Shown here piece after piece: positions 45,900-55,312 of a stretch of 64,000 nucleotides of DNA (the first letter of the stretch is position 1; each line of letters opens with the position of its first letter). The DNA comes from Schaalia odontolytica. Lineage in GTDB: Bacteria > Actinomycetota > Actinomycetes > Actinomycetales > Actinomycetaceae. The stretch spans positions 21,494-85,493 of the forward strand of contig NZ_PKKM01000008.1 of NCBI RefSeq assembly GCF_002847525.1, written 5' to 3'. A program made the position numbers and the translations under genes. Under the pieces are notes generated by a model, which made no database searches, was not told the origin of the DNA, and saw nothing but the letters and a program-made list of their open reading frames with translations.

Positions 45900-46516
45900 A
45901 CAACGTCGGGCACAAGTTCGCCGCAACCCCGTGGCTCTTTCGCCATCTGAGCGCACGCTGCGAGGACGGTGCCCTCACCGCCATCATCGGCCCGTCCGGT
46001 TCTGGCAAATCAACCCTGCTGTCGCTGATCGCGGGATGGGACGCTCCAGCCGAGGGAACGATCACCGTCCCCCGTCCGTCTGGTGAGCAGAACCCCCGCA
46101 TTGCGTGGGTCTTCCAGAACCCGTTCGGCGTCCGCGCGCGTAGCGCGATCGACCACGTCGCGCTGCCCCTGCTGGCCCGCGGCATGAGTCGGGCGCAGGC
46201 CGATGTCGAGGCGAACCGGCTCCTTGATGCCTTCAACCTGGCACATCTCGCGGAGCGCTCTTTTCGTGATCTGTCCGGCGGCGAGGCTCAGCGTGTGCTC
46301 CTCGCGCGCGGGCTCGCATGCTCCCCCACCCTGCTCCTCGTGGATGAACCGACCGCGCAGCTTGATCAGTCCACGGCTCGCGATATCGCCTCCACGCTCG
46401 GCTCGCTGCGCGAGGACGGGGTGAGCGTCGTGATCGCGACGCACGATCCGTCAATTCGCGCGCAGTGCGACGCCGTCATTGACCTCGCCCGCTTCCAGGA
46501 GGAGGAACAGCGATGA
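45884..46516 (+). CDS. ABC transporter ATP-binding protein (MacB/LolD-like)
   Basis: 210 residues from ATG 45884, overlapping the adaptor gene by 16 bp. Complete nucleotide-binding domain: Walker A GPSGSGKS, Q-loop VFQNPF, signature LSGGEAQR, Walker B LLLVDEP, switch His in ATHD. Size and sequence fit the LolD/MacB export ATPases that pair with FtsX-like permeases. A longer frame starting at 45764 would lie inside the adaptor and is rejected. Confidence 0.93.
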   Translation: MSVELDNVGHKFAATPWLFRHLSARCEDGALTAIIGPSGSGKSTLLSLIAGWDAPAEGTITVPRPSGEQNPRIAWVFQNPFGVRARSAIDHVALPLLARGMSRAQADVEANRLLDAFNLAHLAERSFRDLSGGEAQRVLLARGLACSPTLLLVDEPTAQLDQSTARDIASTLGSLREDGVSVVIATHDPSIRAQCDAVIDLARFQEEEQR

Positions 46517-47586
46517 GCACACTCTCGTGGCGAGCACTCCTGTCCGAAGCGTGGAGGGACTGCCTGAGCGGGACGGCCCGCGTCGGGATTCTGACTGTTC
46601 TGGCCACCGCCCTGGTCGGAGGCGCGATCTGCGCCGATGCGTTCTCGCTTCGTTCCGTCAGCGTTGAGGCTGCCTCTTTCCGTGTCCACCTGGGATCGGT
46701 GCGCGTCCTCCAAGCGCAAGGCAGCATCGACGGGGCCACTTGCGATGCGCTGTCGCGAATCCCTGGGGTGCGTGCAGGAGCCGTTCGCTCGGTCGAATCC
46801 GGCTTGTCCCCGCTCGCCCTTCCTGCCTCGTCGCTACCTCTGTATGAGGTCACGCCCGGGACCGTCTCTCTCCTGGGGACAACAACGGCCGATCCGACGG
46901 GAATTCTGCTCCCTGAGCAGGTAGCTGAGGATCTCGGCACCACTCAAGGAGCCCTTCTCCCCCTCGCACACGGGCAGACCGAGGTGGCGGGCACCTACCC
47001 GTGGGACGAGAACGACGGGCGCCGCCCCGGCTATGCCTACGCGGCTCTCGCCCCCGTGCCCGCAATGGGGACCTTCGATGAGTGCTGGTACGAATCCTGG
47101 CCGCACAGCGACGACGTCGATGCCCTGGTGCGCTCAACCCTCGTTGGAAGCGACGATCAGAACGCCCAGGTCCTGGCCATGAACCCTACGCGCGGGACGA
47201 CCTTCGACGCGGCGGGGCGACTGCGACAGAGGCCGACCTGGTGGGCGTGGATCGCCGCGAGCGCAATCGGTGCCGTGCTGGGGGCCGCTGCCACATGGTG
47301 GCGTCGCCTCGAGATCGCCTCGGCTCTGCACGCTGGGCTCCGCACGTCGGATACGACGGTCCTCCAACTGTTCGAGGCTGTGGCATGGGTGGGCGGCGCA
47401 TGCGTCCTCACCTCCGGCATATGCCTCACAATCCTGAGCGGAGCGGCGCCCGGGGATCGCTCCGATCTCATCCGTTTGGTCGCAGCCGAGGGCATCTGCG
47501 CCGCGTCGTGGACACTCATTGGTGTCGTGATTGCCTCCATGACGATCCGCGAGCACCAGCTGTTCACGTTCTTTAAGGGCCGATAG
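46513..47586 (+). CDS. FtsX/MacB-like ABC transporter permease
   Basis: 357 residues, start overlapping the ATPase stop as ATGA. Four membrane helices in the MacB order: one near residues 24-46, then a large extracytoplasmic domain (about 50-235, with two cysteines), then three helices at about 240-262, 292-318 and 325-348. It likely moves a substrate at or across the outer face of the membrane with the adaptor, by mechanotransmission. The substrate is unknown. Confidence 0.8.
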   Translation: MSTLSWRALLSEAWRDCLSGTARVGILTVLATALVGGAICADAFSLRSVSVEAASFRVHLGSVRVLQAQGSIDGATCDALSRIPGVRAGAVRSVESGLSPLALPASSLPLYEVTPGTVSLLGTTTADPTGILLPEQVAEDLGTTQGALLPLAHGQTEVAGTYPWDENDGRRPGYAYAALAPVPAMGTFDECWYESWPHSDDVDALVRSTLVGSDDQNAQVLAMNPTRGTTFDAAGRLRQRPTWWAWIAASAIGAVLGAAATWWRRLEIASALHAGLRTSDTTVLQLFEAVAWVGGACVLTSGICLTILSGAAPGDRSDLIRLVAAEGICAASWTLIGVVIASMTIREHQLFTFFKGR

Positions 47587-47619
47587 GTACCGGCGCGTGA
47601 TCGCGACTACAATTGATGT

Positions 47620-48312
47620 ATGAACATCCTCGTGATTCAAAACGACCCGATCGTCCCGGTGGGTCAGCTGTCCGCCTTCCTCGGCGGTCACGAGGTGGTG
47701 CGCGCCTGGGAGGACCCGCAGCGTCTCCAGGACCTGGCGGCCGCTCCCCTGCCGGGTGCCCTCATCCTTCTGGGTGGCCGGGCCAGCGCCTACGACGACG
47801 AAGCATGGCCGTGGCTGGAAGCCGAACGCGAGTTGCTGCGCCGCTGCGTCGCCGCACAGATTCGAGTGCTCGGAATTTGCCTGGGCGCCCAGCTGATCGC
47901 CGCGACCTTCGGTGGGCGTGTCAGTGTAGCCGACCCGGCGGGCCCCGAATATGGCGTCATCTGCCTGGCCTGGGGTACGAATGACCAGGCGGGCGGCGGC
48001 GGAGCCGTTCCCCTGCGCATGGCCCTGGCCTCGACCCACACGGTGTTCGCCGACCACGGCGACGCCATCGTGGAGCTCCCCCACGGCGCGCGCGAGTGGG
48101 CGCGCTCAGACAAGTACACGCAGATTTTCTCCTACGGCACCGCCCTGGGCGTGCAGTTCCACCCGGAGGTCACGCGCGAGACCGCGACCGTGTGGGCAGT
48201 CAACAACGAGGACGTCGACACCGAGGACATCGTCGCCGGCTACAACGCCCACGAGGGCGAGCTGGCCTCCACCTGCAAGACCCTGGCCGACTGGGTCTCC
48301 GGCGTCTTCTAA
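47620..48312 (+). CDS. Type 1 glutamine amidotransferase
   Basis: 230 residues. Class I GATase domain with nucleophile Cys87 in GICLGAQ and the dyad His181/Glu183 in VQFHPE. The stand-alone form resembles GMP synthase-like amidotransferases of unknown acceptor. TACAAT ends 6 nt before the ATG with no ribosome site (leaderless). It is independent of the preceding ABC locus. Confidence 0.9.
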   Translation: MNILVIQNDPIVPVGQLSAFLGGHEVVRAWEDPQRLQDLAAAPLPGALILLGGRASAYDDEAWPWLEAERELLRRCVAAQIRVLGICLGAQLIAATFGGRVSVADPAGPEYGVICLAWGTNDQAGGGGAVPLRMALASTHTVFADHGDAIVELPHGAREWARSDKYTQIFSYGTALGVQFHPEVTRETATVWAVNNEDVDTEDIVAGYNAHEGELASTCKTLADWVSGVF

Positions 48313-48323
48313 GGCGCAAACAG

Positions 48324-48366
48324 AATCGCAGTGCGGGCACCCCCACGCGGTACCCACACTGCGATT
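48324..48366. terminator. Hairpin terminator between the amidotransferase and manA
   Basis: AATCGCAGTG (48324-48333) pairs with CACTGCGATT (48357-48366). A second inverted repeat, GGGCCTCGTC/GATGAGGCCC, follows at 48374-48405 with a T-rich end (TATTTTA). The genes are convergent. Confidence 0.65.
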
Positions 48367-48527
48367 GACAATCGGGCCTCGTCGCAGCGAGCGGAGATGA
48401 GGCCCTGCTCCTATTTTAGAGGAAAACGGCGCGCCTACAAGGCTTTTCCAGGAACCAAGACCACCACGTGGGACGACTTGACAACGCTCCCATTTACGGC
48501 CTCGTCACGGCGCGCGACGTACCCCGG

Positions 48528-49745
48528 TCAGGGGGCCGCGACCTGCACAAACGAGCCGGTGCCGTACGCCCACATGCGACGCTCGGCGGCCGAGACAAAC
48601 ACGGCCTGGCCGCGGCTCAGTTCCACGCTGTCCCCGCCCTGCTCCTCGCTCACGTGCAGGGTGACCGACCCGGAGGTCGCGATGACGATGCGCGGGCCCT
48701 CGCCGGGCACGGCGACCTCGTCCACGCGGGACGTGTGCTTGCCGGGTGCCAGCGTCGTCACCGACAGCTCGAACTCCTGGGCAGGTGCCAGAAAACGGTC
48801 CGTCGTCGCCGAGGGGTGCTCGGGTGCCACGCGCACGGGCGGCAGCGCCGAAAACTCGGTGATTTCGACGAGCTGGGCGGAGTCCACGTACTTGCCGGTC
48901 AGGCCTGCGCGCACGACGTTGTCGGAGGAGGCCATGACCTCGATGCCCAGGCCTGACTGGTAGGCGTGGATCTGGCGCGGCGGAATGTAGACGGCCTCGC
49001 CCGGGCGCAGGGACACCGGGTTCATGAGGAAGGCGACGATGATACCCGGGTCGCCCGGGTGCTTCTCCCCCAGGACGCTCACAAGCTCGTCCGTGCGCGG
49101 CGAGGGGGACGTGTCCGACGCGAGGCGGGAGCGGCACGCGGCCACGAACTCTTCGACGCGCTCGGGGGTCGCCGGGGAGTCCTCGTCGAAGAGCCACGTG
49201 GCCAGGGAGCGCAGGCCCCCGCGCACGGTGGACAGCTTGAGGCGGTAACGCAGGCGGTCCGCGAGCTCACCCTCCAGGCCGACGAGGAGCTGGCGGGCCT
49301 TGCGCGGCACGCGGAAGCCCACGAGCGCGCTGAACTCGGTGAGCGCGTAGATCATCTCGGGCTTGTGGTTCATATCCCGGTAGACGCGGTGCGTGTCCGT
49401 TCGCTCAATGCCTAGGACCTCCTCGCGCAGGTAGCCCTCGCGCGCGATCTCCTTCGTCGGATGCACCTGCAGGCTCAGGGTCTGCGCGGGGGCGATAATC
49501 TTGGCCAGGTACGGCAGGGTCGGGCCAAACGCGTAGAGCAGGCCTCCGCCGAGGGCTCGCTTGGGGTCCTCGCCGATGTGCTCGGCGAGGGTCTGCCCGC
49601 CCGTCAGCAGCGTCGGTCCGTCCGGGTGGGCGCCGAACCACACCTCGGACACCGGGTCGTCCCCGGCGGCGGCCCCCAGGAACTCGGGGATCGCGTTCGT
49701 GGAGCCCCACGCGTCAGCTTTCGTCCAGCCGATCAGTCTTTCCAT
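48528..49745 (-). CDS. manA: Mannose-6-phosphate isomerase, class I
   Basis: 405 residues from ATG 49745. Interconverts mannose 6-phosphate and fructose 6-phosphate. Type I PMI features: the N-terminal WGS motif, KIIAPAQTLSLQVHPTKE (zinc His and Glu), HKPEMIYALTEFSALVGFR and the YIPPRQIHAYQSGLGIEVMASSDNVVRAGLT signature. TAGGAT ends 7 nt before the ATG without a ribosome site (leaderless). A longer frame starting at 49805 overlaps that promoter and is rejected. Confidence 0.95.
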   Translation of the reverse strand: MERLIGWTKADAWGSTNAIPEFLGAAAGDDPVSEVWFGAHPDGPTLLTGGQTLAEHIGEDPKRALGGGLLYAFGPTLPYLAKIIAPAQTLSLQVHPTKEIAREGYLREEVLGIERTDTHRVYRDMNHKPEMIYALTEFSALVGFRVPRKARQLLVGLEGELADRLRYRLKLSTVRGGLRSLATWLFDEDSPATPERVEEFVAACRSRLASDTSPSPRTDELVSVLGEKHPGDPGIIVAFLMNPVSLRPGEAVYIPPRQIHAYQSGLGIEVMASSDNVVRAGLTGKYVDSAQLVEITEFSALPPVRVAPEHPSATTDRFLAPAQEFELSVTTLAPGKHTSRVDEVAVPGEGPRIVIATSGSVTLHVSEEQGGDSVELSRGQAVFVSAAERRMWAYGTGSFVQVAAP

Positions 49746-49825
49746 AGGTCGAATCCTATCGGTATCGGGCACGTCAACACGCGAGGGACGAGGCCGTGGC
49801 CCCATCCCCCGCGCGCTCGCGTCTG

Positions 49826-51589
49826 TCAGGCGCTGGGTTGATCGGTGGTTTCGCGCGCCTCAAGGGCGGCGAGGGCACCTCCGCGCGCGTGCAGCTCGGC
49901 GTAGGTGCCGGTCTCCACGACGCGGCCCGCGTCCATGACGATGATCTGGTCGGCGTCGCGCACGGCGCTGATGCGGTGGGCGATCTCGACGATGGTGCGG
50001 CCCTTCGCGACGCGCGCGATGCCCTCACGCACGCGCGCCTCGGTGGCCGGGTCGACCTGGCTCGTGGCCTCGTCGAAGACGTAGATCGGGGCGTCGCGCA
50101 GGAGCGCGCGGGCCAGGGCCAGGCGCTGACGCTGGCCGCCCGAGAGACGCTCGCCCATGTCGCCAACAGCGGTATCCAGGCCGTCCTTTTCCGTGGCCAG
50201 CCAGTCGGTGAGGTCCACGGCCTCCAGCGCACGCTCCAGGTCGGCCTCGCTCGCGTCGGGCGCGGCAAGCAGCAGGTTGGCGCGCAGCGTGTCGTTGAAC
50301 AGGTAGGGGCGCTGGGGCGCGGAGGCGACCGTCGCACGCAGGTCGCGCAGGGACACCTCGGCCACGTTCGTGCCACCGATCGTGACGGTGCCCGAGGCCG
50401 GGTCCCACGTGCGGGTCAGCAGCGAGGCCAGCGTCGACTTGCCCGAGCCGGAGGCGCCCACGATGGCGGTGCGCTTGCCGGCGGGGATGTGGATGCTCAC
50501 GCCGTCCAGGACCGTGGGGGCAGGCGCGGGCGCGTCCTCGTCCGTCGGGTAGGCGAAGGTCACGTCGGTGAACTCAATGTCGCCGGGGGTCAGCGGCTTG
50601 GGGTCGGCCGGGTCGGCGACGGCGGGCGCGCGATCGGTGATCGCGAAGACGCGGGCGGCCGACGCGAAGGCCTGGTCCAGGTCCGCGGCGAACTCCTCGA
50701 CCGCGAGGACCGGGCCGAAGGAGCCCATCGCGATGCCGAGGGCGAGGCCCGCCTGGGGCAGCGTCAGCGTTTCGGCGAGCACGTTCGAACCCGCGACCAT
50801 GGCGACCGTGACGATGCCGAGGGCGACGGCGGCCTGGTTGAGGCCTCGGCGCAGCGCGATCCAGCGGCCCTGGGTGCCCAGGCCCGAGGAGATACGCTTT
50901 TCGATGGCGCTCATCTCGGCCTCGCGACGTTCCTCCGCCCCAAAGGCGAGGACCTCACGCACGCCCTGCACCGAATCGGTCACGTGGGCCGCGATCGCGC
51001 CCCGGGCCTCGCGCAGCTCACGCGCCGCACGCGCGGTCGAGCCGGAACCCAGGAAGGGAATGACCGCGCCGACGATCAGCAGGAAGGGCGCCAGCACGGC
51101 GGCCAGCGTCCAGGACACGGCGGTGCCCATCCATACGACCGACAGGATCGGGACGATGACGGCCGTCGTGACGGGGGCGAGCGTGTGGGCGAAGAAGACC
51201 TCGACGCGGTCGATATCCTTCGTCACGCGGTTCATGATGTCGCCCGAATCCAGGCGATCCGTGCCCGCGGGAGCCTGGGGCTCAAGCTGGTCGTAGAAGT
51301 AGTTGCGCAGCATCGCCAGGGAGTGGAAGGCCACGAAGTGACCGGCGAACTGCTCGAGATAGCGGGCCAGGCCCTTGAGGAGGCTCAGGCCGATGGCGCA
51401 GCAGATGATCAGCGCGATGCTCCAGGCGCTCTTCCCCGACGCCAGGCCGGCGACAGCCCAGCCACCCAGGGCGAACAGGGCGATGCCGATCATGAGGAAG
51501 ACGATGCGGGCGGCGATGGAGGCCGCGAGGGGCGGCAGGACGCGCCGCGTGATCGACAGGAGTCGAAGAGACAGTTGCCTGCGGGTCAT
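49826..51589 (-). CDS. ABC transporter, fused permease-ATPase, second subunit
   Basis: 587 residues from ATG 51589, overlapping the first subunit's stop as ATGA. Exporter-fold membrane domain with six helices (about 20-310), then an ATPase with Walker A GASGSGKS, signature LSGGQRQR and Walker B YVFDEATS. It forms a heterodimer with the upstream product. A DtxR-like box before the operon suggests an iron or siderophore role like YbtPQ/IrtAB, which are importers despite exporter fold. CydDC (thiol export) is the alternative, but no cydAB is nearby. Confidence 0.87.
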   Translation of the reverse strand: MTRRQLSLRLLSITRRVLPPLAASIAARIVFLMIGIALFALGGWAVAGLASGKSAWSIALIICCAIGLSLLKGLARYLEQFAGHFVAFHSLAMLRNYFYDQLEPQAPAGTDRLDSGDIMNRVTKDIDRVEVFFAHTLAPVTTAVIVPILSVVWMGTAVSWTLAAVLAPFLLIVGAVIPFLGSGSTARAARELREARGAIAAHVTDSVQGVREVLAFGAEERREAEMSAIEKRISSGLGTQGRWIALRRGLNQAAVALGIVTVAMVAGSNVLAETLTLPQAGLALGIAMGSFGPVLAVEEFAADLDQAFASAARVFAITDRAPAVADPADPKPLTPGDIEFTDVTFAYPTDEDAPAPAPTVLDGVSIHIPAGKRTAIVGASGSGKSTLASLLTRTWDPASGTVTIGGTNVAEVSLRDLRATVASAPQRPYLFNDTLRANLLLAAPDASEADLERALEAVDLTDWLATEKDGLDTAVGDMGERLSGGQRQRLALARALLRDAPIYVFDEATSQVDPATEARVREGIARVAKGRTIVEIAHRISAVRDADQIIVMDAGRVVETGTYAELHARGGALAALEARETTDQPSA

Positions 51590-53187
51590 CGGATCGTTCC
51601 TTCCTGCAGGGTCGCGACGCGGTCGGCGCCCTTGATGGTGGCGTCTCGGTGAGAAATCGTCAGGGTCGTGCGCCCAGCACACACGGTCTCCAGCGACGCG
51701 AGGATCTCGCGCTCGGAGGCCAGGTCCACGTGGGCGGTTGGCTCGTCCAGGATCATGATCGACGCATTCTTCAGGAAGGCACGGGCGATCGCGATGCGCT
51801 GGGCCTCGCCGCCGGACACGGCCAGGCCTCGGGCACCCACGCGGGCGTCGAGGCCGCCCGGCAGGGTGTCGACGAACTCGCCCAGGTGCGCGGCACGCAG
51901 GGCCTCGATGAGCTGGTCGTCCGTGGCCGCGGGAGAGGCCAGGAGCAGGTTGTCGCGCAGCGTGCCGGAGAACAGGTAGGTGCTCTGCTCGACGACCGCG
52001 GTCTGGGCGCGCACCCACGACAGAGGCGCGCTGGCCAGGTCAACGCCGTTGAGGCTCACGCGGCCTCGCGTGGGACGCAGGAAGCCCTGCAGCAGCGCCG
52101 AGATCGTAGACTTGCCGGCGCCCGAGGGGCCAGCGAGCGCGACGTGCTCGCCCTGGGTGAGGGTCAGGTTCGCACCCTGCAGGACCGGGGTGTCCTCGGT
52201 GTAGGAGAAGGAGACACCGCTGAGCCGGATCTCGCCGCGCTGGGGCAGGATCGCCGGGGCCTTGACACCCTTGGCGTCCGTGACCGGTGGGTTCTGCTTG
52301 ATGAACTTCTTGATCTCCTTGTTGGCCGCGATGCCGCCCATGCCGATGTAGAAGAACTGGCCGATGCGGTCCAGCGGGTCGAGCATGATCGAGGACAGCA
52401 GCACGAGGGAGATGCCCTCTCCGACACTGATCGCGCCCTGCTGGTAGCGGATGAGGGCCAGCGCGATCGCGCCGGTGATCATGCCGAGGGAGAAGACGGA
52501 GTCAATGACCAGGAGGATCAGCTGGTTGCCGGCCAGGTAGCTCATGACCTTCGAGCGCACCTCTTCGGCGGCCTCGGCCAGGCGCTTGCCCATGTCTTTG
52601 CCGGCGTTCATGAGGGCCAGGTCGCCCAGGCCCTGGATGGCGTCGAGCTCCTTGGCGGCGAGCTGGCGCGAGGCGTGGCGGTAGCGCGAGGACACCGGCT
52701 TGAATGCCTTGCGGAAGCCCATGACGCAGATCGGGACCAGCGGGATCGCGATCGCGAGGAAGCCGCCCGAGGCCGGGTCAATCGTCATGGCAACGAGAAT
52801 GACGACGAGGATCGGAGTCGTCAGCGACGCGATCATGGGGGCCAGGAAGATGCCCTTGTAGGCGGCGACGCGCTCGACGCCGTCGGTGGCGGAGTTGACG
52901 ACGCGGCCCGCGCGCTCGCTGGTGCGCTGCGAGGGCCCGAGGGCGAAGACCTGTCGGATCATCGAGTGGCGCAGCGCGGGTTCCATCTGGTTCATCTGGG
53001 CGGCTCCCAGGGCACTCACCGCCCAAGCGAACACGCCCGATCCCAGGGCCCCCAGCACGCCGATCCACCACGTCGACCAGGCATTGTGTCCCGCAATGTC
53101 ATCGATGCCCCAGCCGATCGCCAGGTAGGCGGCGGCCAGGCAGAGGGCCGCTGCCCACGAGCAGACGACCACGATCGCGCGTTTCAT
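51586..53187 (-). CDS. ABC transporter, fused permease-ATPase, first subunit
   Basis: 533 residues from ATG 53187, with AGGAGC 3 nt upstream. Exporter-fold membrane domain and ATPase with Walker A GPSGAGKS, an unusual signature VSGGEAQR, Walker B IMILDEPT and switch His in ISHRD. The N-terminus is slightly short but six helices can be counted. First gene of a two-gene operon; a DtxR/IdeR-like palindrome lies 38 bp upstream, overlapping the likely -10 TATCCT. Confidence 0.87.
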   Translation of the reverse strand: MKRAIVVVCSWAAALCLAAAYLAIGWGIDDIAGHNAWSTWWIGVLGALGSGVFAWAVSALGAAQMNQMEPALRHSMIRQVFALGPSQRTSERAGRVVNSATDGVERVAAYKGIFLAPMIASLTTPILVVILVAMTIDPASGGFLAIAIPLVPICVMGFRKAFKPVSSRYRHASRQLAAKELDAIQGLGDLALMNAGKDMGKRLAEAAEEVRSKVMSYLAGNQLILLVIDSVFSLGMITGAIALALIRYQQGAISVGEGISLVLLSSIMLDPLDRIGQFFYIGMGGIAANKEIKKFIKQNPPVTDAKGVKAPAILPQRGEIRLSGVSFSYTEDTPVLQGANLTLTQGEHVALAGPSGAGKSTISALLQGFLRPTRGRVSLNGVDLASAPLSWVRAQTAVVEQSTYLFSGTLRDNLLLASPAATDDQLIEALRAAHLGEFVDTLPGGLDARVGARGLAVSGGEAQRIAIARAFLKNASIMILDEPTAHVDLASEREILASLETVCAGRTTLTISHRDATIKGADRVATLQEGTIR

Positions 53188-53224
53188 TGTGCTCCTATCA
53201 ACATGACACACACGAGTACACAAC

Positions 53225-53243
53225 CAAGGATAGCCTTAGTTAG
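53225..53243 (-). promoter_or_regulatory. DtxR/IdeR-like iron box upstream of the ABC transporter pair
   Basis: CAAGGATAGCCTTAGTTAG agrees with the 19-bp consensus TTAGGTTAGSCTAACCTAA at about 12 positions, including the AGGnTAGCCTnA core. It overlaps a minus-strand -10-like TATCCT (53233-53228). Confidence 0.5.
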
Positions 53244-53298
53244 GTTCTGACACCACTGTCACTTTGGGGCAATTTCGCATCGTGACCGCGTAAAGAAA

Positions 53299-53329
53299 CC
53301 ACGGCCTCGTACAATCGACGAGGCCGTGG
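53299..53329. terminator. Hairpin from an inverted pair of the dispersed motif, after ilvE
   Basis: CCACGGCCTCGT (53299-53310) and ACGAGGCCGTGG (53318-53329), perfect 12-bp stem with a 7-nt loop, 20 bp past the ilvE stop; A-rich on the far side. Confidence 0.75.
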
Positions 53330-53348
53330 CTCCCTCAAGCGATCATGC

Positions 53349-54497
53349 TCAGACCAGGCGGTACGTCCAGCCGTAGGGATCCTCGGCGCGACCCCACTGG
53401 ATGTCGGTCAGGTGCTTGTGGATCTCGCGGGTCTTCTCCCCGACCTCGATCTCCACGTCGAAGTCGTCGCCAGCCAGGCGCGTGATCGGGGTGACCACGG
53501 CGGCCGTGCCACAGGCGAAGACCTCGGCGACAGCGCCCGAGCGGATGCCATCCACGACCTCGGACAGGGCGATCTTCTCCTCACGAACATCGACGCCCTG
53601 GTCGCGCAGCATGCGCAGGATCGCGCTGCGCGTGCCACCCTCGAGGATGACGCCGGTGAGCTCGGGGGTGCGGATGGTTCCATCAGCCATGACGACGAAC
53701 ATGTTCATGCCGCCCAGCTCCTCGAGGTACTTGCCCTCGTAGGTGTCCAGGAAGCAGACCTGGGAGAAGCCCTTGGCCTCGGCCTGGATCTGGGGCAGCA
53801 GGGAGGCTGCGTAGTTGCCGCCCGCCTTGGCGCTGCCGGTGCCGCCGGGGCCGGCGCGGTGGTACTCGCGTTCCACCCAGATGGCCACGCCCGACAGGCC
53901 GCCCTTGAAGTAGGGGCCCGACGGCGAGCCGATGACGTAGTAGTCGACGACGCCGGCGGGGTGGACGCCCACGAACTCCTCGGAGGCGAACATGAAGGGA
54001 CGCAGGTAGAGGGAAGAACCGTCGACCTCGGGAACCCACTTGACGTCCGCGCGCACGTAGTCCACGAGGGAGGCCACGAAGTCCTCGCGGCTCAGCTCGG
54101 GCAGGGCCAGGCGGCGGGCCGAGTGGTTCAGGCGCGCGGCGTTGTAGCCGGGGCGGAAGGTCCACACGGAGCCGTCCTCGCGCTTGTAGGCCTTGATGCC
54201 CTCGAACACGGACTGGCAGTAGTGGAAGACGGAGGCGCCGGGGGTCAGCTCGAGCGGGCCGTAGGGGATGACGCCGCGGTCATCCCAGCCGCCCTCGCGG
54301 GTCCAGCGCATGTGGGCCATGTGGTCCGTGAACTTCTTGCCGAAGGCCAGGGTCGACATGATCTCGTTGTACTCCTCCGGCGTCGCCGGGTGAGCGTTGG
54401 GGGTCAGGGGGAAACGACCGGCCAGCTCGTCGGCGGCGGGAAGTACCAGGTCGCCGGCAGCCTCAAGTTCCGTGGGGGTGTGCTGCGTCGATGCCAT
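53349..54497 (-). CDS. ilvE: Branched-chain amino acid aminotransferase
   Basis: 382 residues, class IV PLP aminotransferase that makes Leu, Ile and Val. FHYCQSVFEGIKAY, RPGYNAARLNHSARRLALPE, the Schiff-base Lys224 in TGSAKAGGNYAASLLPQ and the LEELGGMNMFVV / EGGTRSAIL motifs are all present. GGAGA lies before the ATG at 54497. A single gene, far from ilvD and leuCD. Confidence 0.96.
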   Translation of the reverse strand: MASTQHTPTELEAAGDLVLPAADELAGRFPLTPNAHPATPEEYNEIMSTLAFGKKFTDHMAHMRWTREGGWDDRGVIPYGPLELTPGASVFHYCQSVFEGIKAYKREDGSVWTFRPGYNAARLNHSARRLALPELSREDFVASLVDYVRADVKWVPEVDGSSLYLRPFMFASEEFVGVHPAGVVDYYVIGSPSGPYFKGGLSGVAIWVEREYHRAGPGGTGSAKAGGNYAASLLPQIQAEAKGFSQVCFLDTYEGKYLEELGGMNMFVVMADGTIRTPELTGVILEGGTRSAILRMLRDQGVDVREEKIALSEVVDGIRSGAVAEVFACGTAAVVTPITRLAGDDFDVEIEVGEKTREIHKHLTDIQWGRAEDPYGWTYRLV

Positions 54498-54695
54498 GAG
54501 GTCTCCTGTCGTGGTTTTTCACAAATATGAAGCCAGAATATGCCCGCCGTCCGCAATGTGGCCGATTGATTTCGGCATGTGACCCACTCCCCCGCCCCCT
54601 GTGGACGTTCTCACCCCGTCACCCCTCACCCATCGCAGTCCCGATTCCTGCGACCTGTCACCGCACACACCAGCCCGACAGGATACGATCAACGC

Positions 54696-55193
54696 ATGAC
54701 GACTCTGCCTGACGCCCTTGCCTCCGCCCTGCCCTCCCGCGAGCGCCGCTCCCCCGGCCTGGAGCTCGAGGACGGGCGCTGGATGGTGGCCGCGAAGTCG
54801 GGCCTGTACGTCTTCGGTGCCGAGGCCTCGTCCGGCGAGGGGGAGCCCACCCCCGAGGTGTTCCCCTGGTACGACGTGGCGCGGGCGCGCTGGGAGGCCG
54901 AGGGCTCGCTCTTCGCCCTGGAGTGGGTGGATCCGGCCCGCCCGGCCCTGGCGGGGCGCGGGAAGGGCGATCCGGAGGATTTCATGCGTCATACAAGCGA
55001 GTTCGTGAACCGCTCGATCGTCCTGCACTCCCAGGTGGAAGTCGGCAACGGCACGACGGTGACGGCGTGGGTGCGCCGCGGCGAGGACGGGCTTTTCTCC
55101 GTGCTGACGGCCGACGGGCCGCTGGATGCCGACGGGCAGCGAGAGGCGGACGCCCTGGAGGCCCGCGTGCGCGACGCGGTCGGTCTCGACTGA
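54696..55193 (+). CDS. Conserved small protein of unknown function
   Basis: 165 residues from ATG 54696, no signal peptide. The protein has a WYDVARARWEAEGSLFALEWVDP segment, then FVNRSIVLHSQVEVGNGTTVTAWVRRGEDG, giving an alpha/beta pattern. TACGAT ends 6 nt before the ATG (leaderless); a longer frame starting at 54579 overlaps the promoter. Convergent with luxS. I do not recognise a functional family. Confidence 0.75.
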   Translation: MTTLPDALASALPSRERRSPGLELEDGRWMVAAKSGLYVFGAEASSGEGEPTPEVFPWYDVARARWEAEGSLFALEWVDPARPALAGRGKGDPEDFMRHTSEFVNRSIVLHSQVEVGNGTTVTAWVRRGEDGLFSVLTADGPLDADGQREADALEARVRDAVGLD

Positions 55194-55256
55194 TCGACGA
55201 GGCCGGGGCTCCCCCCTCGGGGCACGCTCCCCCTCGCATGCATCCTTAGACGACAA

Positions 55257-55285
55257 CGGGACCCATCCTCACCGGATGGGTCCCG
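55257..55285. terminator. Bidirectional terminator between the unknown gene and luxS
   Basis: Perfect 12-bp stem CGGGACCCATCC (55257-55268) and GGATGGGTCCCG (55274-55285) with a 5-nt loop. Confidence 0.85.
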
Positions 55286-55312
55286 CTTCCGTATCCAGGC
55301 GAACGCCCGGAA

